From contig JAZRYM010000072.1 in assembly GCA_045600765.1 (NCBI GenBank), positions 1 through 26,424 of the forward strand: a DNA stretch of 26,424 bases, read 5' to 3'. The position numbers were made by a program, and so were the translations under genes. This stretch comes from RGIG426 sp045600765. Lineage in GTDB: Bacteria; Bacillota; Clostridia; Oscillospirales; Acutalibacteraceae. Shown piece after piece: positions 24,085 to 26,424 of this stretch (its first letter is position 1; each line of letters begins with the position of its first letter). The notes below the pieces were generated by a model. That model saw nothing but the letters and a program-made list of their open reading frames with translations, was not told the origin of the DNA and did no database searches.

Positions 24085-25104
24085 GTGAACATTCTCGTGA
24101 CCGGCGGTGCCGGATTTATCGGCGCCAACTTCGTGTATCTCGAACTGGAAACGCACCCCGAAGACCGCATTGTCTGTTTGGATGCGCTGACCTATGCGGG
24201 CAATCTGAAAACGCTCGATGAAGCGATGAAAAACCCGCAATTCCGCTTTGTAAAAGGGGATATTGCCGACCGCGAGACGGTGTTTGCGCTCTTTCAGGAA
24301 GAACAGTTCGATGCCGTTGTCAACTTTGCCGCCGAAAGCCACGTAGACCGCAGCCTCAAAGACCCGGCGCTCTTTTTGCGTACCAACGTCCTCGGCACGC
24401 AGGTGCTGATGGATGCCTGCCGCGCATACGGCGTTGCCCGCTATCACCAAGTCTCGACCGACGAGGTGTACGGCGACTTGCCGCTTGACCGACCGGATTT
24501 GTTCTTTACCGAAACGACACCGCTTCACACGTCGTCGCCTTATTCGGCATCCAAAGCGTCCGCTGACCTGCTTGTGCAGGCGTATCAGCGCACGTTCGGC
24601 TTGAAAGCGACCATTTCCCGCTGTTCCAACAACTACGGCCCGTTCCAGTTCCCGGAAAAACTCATCCCGCTGATGATTTCCCGTGCGCTGTCCGACGAGT
24701 CGGTGCCGGTGTACGGCAAAGGGGAGAACGTGCGCGATTGGTTGTATGTGAAAGACCATTGCATCGCCATTGACCTCATTTTGCGCAACGGCAAAATCGG
24801 CGAGATTTACAACATCGGCGGTCATAACGAGCGCCGCAATATCGACGTGGTGAAAACGGTGCTGGGACTGCTCGGAAAGCCCGAAAGTCTTATCACGTAC
24901 GTTACCGACCGCCCGGGTCACGACCGCCGCTACGCCATTGACCCGACGAAAATTCACGAGGAACTCGGCTGGTTGCCCGAAACCCGCATTGACGACGGGT
25001 TACAGCAGACGGTCGCGTGGTATTGCGACCACCGCGAGTGGTGGGAGGAAATTCTCCGCGGCGACTACCAAAACTACTATGAGCAGATGTACGGTAATCG
25101 CTGA
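24085..25104 (+). CDS. rfbB: dTDP-glucose 4,6-dehydratase
   Basis: RfbB (RmlB) converts dTDP-glucose to dTDP-4-keto-6-deoxyglucose with tightly bound NAD. The 339-aa protein has TGGAGFIGANF at the N-terminus, AAESHVDRS, STDEVYGDL and the catalytic YSASK, then NNYGPFQFPEKLIPL and VRDWLYV, which identify RmlB rather than other epimerases. Translation starts at GTG 24085 with GGAAAGAAGG upstream. It is the last gene of the sugar operon; a palindromic terminator begins 15 nt after its stop. The next rhamnose-pathway genes must be elsewhere in the genome, or the product enters another pathway. Confidence 0.96.
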   Translation: MNILVTGGAGFIGANFVYLELETHPEDRIVCLDALTYAGNLKTLDEAMKNPQFRFVKGDIADRETVFALFQEEQFDAVVNFAAESHVDRSLKDPALFLRTNVLGTQVLMDACRAYGVARYHQVSTDEVYGDLPLDRPDLFFTETTPLHTSSPYSASKASADLLVQAYQRTFGLKATISRCSNNYGPFQFPEKLIPLMISRALSDESVPVYGKGENVRDWLYVKDHCIAIDLILRNGKIGEIYNIGGHNERRNIDVVKTVLGLLGKPESLITYVTDRPGHDRRYAIDPTKIHEELGWLPETRIDDGLQQTVAWYCDHREWWEEILRGDYQNYYEQMYGNR

Positions 25105-25119
25105 AAATCGCTAAAACAG

Positions 25120-25187
25120 GATAAAAAAAGACCGCTCATGGGGCACCCTGCGTAAGGAAGGTGCCCCAAAGGGAGGGCCTTTGTATC
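25120..25187 (+). terminator. Palindromic terminator-like element after rfbB
   Basis: The inner stem TGGGGCACC/GGTGCCCCA (25139-25147 and 25160-25168) is exact; its loop contains CGTAAGGAA. The outer arms GATAAAAAAAG... (25120) and ...CTTTGTATC (to 25187) are only loosely complementary. It shares AAAAAAGACCGCT (25124-25136) and CGTAAGGAA with the palindrome at 9616-9706, so the two may belong to one repeat family. The position right after the operon's last stop supports a terminator role, although the U-run is poor. Confidence 0.6.
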
Positions 25188-25212
25188 AAATCTTAATAAT
25201 TGTTTTTTTGAG

Positions 25213-25239
25213 ACGGCATAGCCATTATGGTTATGCCGT
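25213..25239. terminator. Hairpin at the 3' end of the recombinase remnant
   Basis: ACGGCATAGCC (25213-25223) and GGTTATGCCGT (25229-25239) pair with one wobble around ATTAT. The stop codon of the minus-strand recombinase frame (25231-25233) is inside the right arm. A run of seven T lies on one side (25203-25209) and TTTT on the other, so the direction is unclear. Confidence 0.5.
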
Positions 25240-25662
25240 TTTGCTTTGGGTTTCGTTTTTGCCTTGGATTTCGGTTTTGCTTTGGGTTTCTTTCAAGCGT
25301 TTTTGGAACGCGGCTTCCATTTCTTCCGGTGTCATTTCTTGCACAATGCCGACACCATTGAAATAGATGTCCAAAAGTTGAACCCGTTTTCCGTCAACAT
25401 AACGCGGTGCATGAACCTCGATTTTCTCGATGTATTCGTGCAGAAGTTCCGGCGTGAGTTCGGTAAATTCCGTAAGGCGTTTGACTTTTTCGATGAATTT
25501 TTGCAACCCCACCGATTTGTCCGTTTCAACCGAAAGATACATCTCCATATCAGGAACTGCCGCTTTGAGAGCCGCTTGTTCTCGCTCCAGAGATTCGGTC
25601 ATCGTAGCATACCGTTCATCGGACAATTTTCCGTTGGCGTTATCCTCATACAGTTTAATTAA
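25231..25662 (-). pseudogene. Large serine recombinase, C-terminal remnant (DUF4368-like)
   Basis: The minus-strand frame is open from 25662 to the stop at 25231. It reads KLYEDNANGKLSDERYATM, then a helical EREQAAL segment, FIEKVKRLTEFTELTPELL, EYIEKIEVHAP and LDIYFNGVG. These match the C-terminal coiled-coil and DUF4368-type region of large serine recombinases carried by clostridial conjugative transposons (TnpX-like). An in-frame TGA at 25663-25665 cuts it off; the catalytic serine domain and zinc-ribbon are absent. The conserved KLYEDNANGKL segment starts before any good start codon, so the gene is a decayed 3' fragment. Its end is a lysine/glutamine-rich tail with ETQSKT twice. It suggests a lost mobile element. 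Confidence 0.72.
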
Positions 25663-25682
25663 TCAAACTATTCACCAAAATT

Positions 25683-25710
25683 TTGCTTTTTCTCCCAAAT
25701 GTGGTACAAT
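25683..25710 (+). promoter_or_regulatory. Probable promoter for the small Cys protein
   Basis: TACAAT (25705-25710) is a good -10 box, preceded by TGG, close to the extended TGN form. TTGCTT (25683-25688), 16 nt upstream, is a weak -35 box. The ribosome-binding site AGAGGTG starts 22 nt downstream. Confidence 0.6.
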
Positions 25711-25746
25711 CTATTTGATATAGTAACCTTAAAGAGGTGAGTGACT

Positions 25747-26085
25747 TTGCAGATTGGGCCGTTTTTTGTGATTGATAATCAACTGATTTATAACGCCTGC
25801 AATGTGGTGGAGGGCGAGAAATGCGCCGGAAAGCGCGACAATCCGTATAGCCACGAGCAGCTGTATGACGAGTTGTTTTCCACCGGCGAGTATATGGATT
25901 TTCCGCGCGGACGGGTGGTGTTTGATGAGGTGGAAAACACCGCTATTGTTTACCTTGACCGCTGTATCCGCAACGACAAAACGATCGAGGCGGTTAAGAC
26001 TGCGTTTCAGCTCGACCGCTTCACTCTCGGCGAGGACGACCACTACCGTTGTAAAAACTGTCTTGGCGATATATGGAACGAATGA
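25747..26085 (+). CDS. Small conserved-looking protein of unknown function with Cys pairs
   Basis: The protein is 112 aa from TTG 25747, which sits 7 nt after AGAGGTG (25733-25739). An in-frame GTG at 25741 directly abuts that site and is less likely. There is no signal peptide or membrane segment, so it is probably cytosolic. Five cysteines are present (18, 26, 73, 102, 105), including a C-terminal HYRCKNCLGD with a CxxC pair that could bind a metal. The N-terminal half has PFFVIDNQLIYNAC and a YSHEQLYDELF helix. I recognise no catalytic motif and assign no function. It has its own promoter and terminator and lies between a recombinase remnant and an IS element, so it may be a cargo gene or a resident orphan. 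Confidence 0.8.
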   Translation: MQIGPFFVIDNQLIYNACNVVEGEKCAGKRDNPYSHEQLYDELFSTGEYMDFPRGRVVFDEVENTAIVYLDRCIRNDKTIEAVKTAFQLDRFTLGEDDHYRCKNCLGDIWNE

Positions 26086-26086
26086 G

Positions 26087-26126
26087 AAAACCCCCGACAC
26101 GCTCAAATGAGTGTGTCGGGGGTTTT
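26087..26126 (+). terminator. Strong intrinsic terminator after the small Cys protein
   Basis: An 18-bp stem (26087-26104 with 26109-26126, one wobble), loop AAAT, starting AAAACCCCCGACAC and ending GTCGGGGGTTTT. It begins 2 nt after the stop codon. The A-rich left arm allows action in both directions. Confidence 0.92.
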
Positions 26127-26141
26127 GGGTTTATCAAACAA

Positions 26142-26160
26142 CCACTGGCTCTGCCAGTGG
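26142..26160 (+). repeat. Left-end hairpin of the IS200-type element
   Basis: A perfect 8-bp stem with a TCT loop, about 100 nt before the transposase start. Hairpins at this place are the TnpA recognition structures in IS200/IS605 elements; the cleavage site cannot be fixed from this sequence alone. Confidence 0.65.
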
Positions 26161-26192
26161 GTAAAAAGCTTTAGCTATGGACAGAATAAAAA

Positions 26193-26248
26193 CTCCTTGT
26201 TATAGTTTAAGTTAAGGTTCGCCAACCTAACAAAATCATAACAAGGAG
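26193..26248 (+). promoter_or_regulatory. Leader hairpin that buries the transposase ribosome-binding site
   Basis: CTCCTTGTTAT (26193-26203) pairs exactly with ATAACAAGGAG (26238-26248), which covers most of the Shine-Dalgarno AAGGAGG (26243-26249). A second stem on top (26211-26219 with 26224-26231, one bulged A) gives a long stacked structure. In IS200 such a leader hairpin is known to repress transposase translation. Confidence 0.75.
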
Positions 26249-26257
26249 GTCCTAATC

Positions 26258-26424
26258 ATGAAAGAAAAGGACATAAACAGTTTAGAACATACGAAGTGGA
26301 GATGTCAATACCATATTGTGTTTGCACCAAAATATCGCAGGCAAATCATATACAAAGAGATAAAGACAGACATAGGGAAAATACTGCGAAAATTGTGTGA
26401 ACAAAAAGGTGTGAACATCATTGA
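26258..26424 (+). CDS. tnpA: IS200/IS605-family transposase TnpA, N-terminal part (runs off the window)
   Basis: The frame starts at ATG 26258, 8 nt after AAGGAGG, and is open to the last base, giving 55 residues. It includes TKWRCQYHIVFAPKYRR, the N-terminal hallmark of IS200-type Y1 HUH transposases, then IGKILRKLCEQKGVNII. The HUH motif and the catalytic tyrosine lie beyond the window, so intactness cannot be judged. The enzyme cuts and rejoins single-stranded DNA at hairpin-marked ends. A+T content is clearly higher than in the neighbouring genes, which fits an imported element. Confidence 0.9.
   Translation, partial: MKEKDINSLEHTKWRCQYHIVFAPKYRRQIIYKEIKTDIGKILRKLCEQKGVNII

Larger units (their letters stand above)
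26141..26424 (+). mobile_element. IS200-type insertion sequence, left end (element continues past window)
   Basis: The element is recognised from the IS200-type transposase frame at its right and from a subterminal hairpin CCACTGGC/GCCAGTGG (26142-26149 and 26153-26160), as expected for the left end bound by IS200/IS605 TnpA. There are no terminal inverted repeats, in keeping with this family. The left boundary is approximate: it lies between the terminator at 26126 and the hairpin at 26142. The right end is outside the window. Confidence 0.75.

Noticed and set aside
25246..25662. 138-codon + strand frame across the recombinase remnant
   Set aside because: The minus-strand reading matches conserved serine-recombinase segments; the + reading is Phe-rich without a family match.

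Overview
The window looks like chromosome from a Gram-positive, clostridial Firmicute, probably Oscillospiraceae/Ruminococcaceae-like. The clues are strong AGGAGG ribosome-binding sites, near-consensus sigma-A promoters with 17-nt spacers, intrinsic terminators, a YqhQ-like DUF1385 protein, CDP-glycerol-transferase (teichoic-acid type) genes and a remnant of a clostridial large serine recombinase. The taxonomy is inferred from gene content only.

Region 1 (1-9706, + strand) is mostly housekeeping. It opens with the C-terminal part of a secreted protein carrying two InlB-type repeats and four FN3-like repeats. Next is an NAD unit (nadE, pncB) followed by thioredoxin. A second transcription unit with its own promoter encodes a lipoprotein with calcium-loop-like motifs, an OmpR-type response regulator, a sensor histidine kinase, a DUF1385 membrane protein and prmC. 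A large nested palindrome at 9616-9706 closes the region and lies between convergent genes.

Region 2 (9711-17875, - strand) is one surface-polymer operon read from a consensus promoter at 17847-17875. In transcription order it holds an ABC-2 permease, an ABC ATPase, an IspD-type cytidylyltransferase, a CDP-glycerol-transferase-family protein, a second IspD/TarI-type cytidylyltransferase, an extended SDR (epimerase family), and a large protein ending in a second CDP-glycerol-transferase domain. The set fits synthesis and ABC export of a polyol-phosphate or teichoic-acid-like polymer. The activated polyol is not obvious, because no tagD-like or tarJ-like gene is visible.

Region 3 (17911-18677, - strand) is nagB with its own terminator.

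Region 4 (18868-25187, + strand) is a sugar-nucleotide operon: rfbF, rfbG and rfbH for CDP-3,6-dideoxyhexose precursors, a membrane-anchored GT2 glycosyltransferase, then rfbA and rfbB for dTDP-4-keto-6-deoxyglucose. The later enzymes (the E3 reductase, CDP-sugar reductase/epimerase, RfbC, RfbD) are not here. Several genes overlap by ATGA, which suggests translational coupling. It ends in a palindrome that shares short motifs with the one at 9616-9706.

Region 5 (about 25213-26424) is accessory: the C-terminal fragment of a large serine recombinase (- strand), a small Cys-containing protein of unknown function with its own promoter and terminator, and the left end of an IS200-type insertion sequence whose transposase ribosome-binding site is buried in a hairpin. 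The window ends inside that transposase. I saw no CRISPR array, tRNA, rRNA or recognisable riboswitch. No gene-free stretch exceeds 300 bases.
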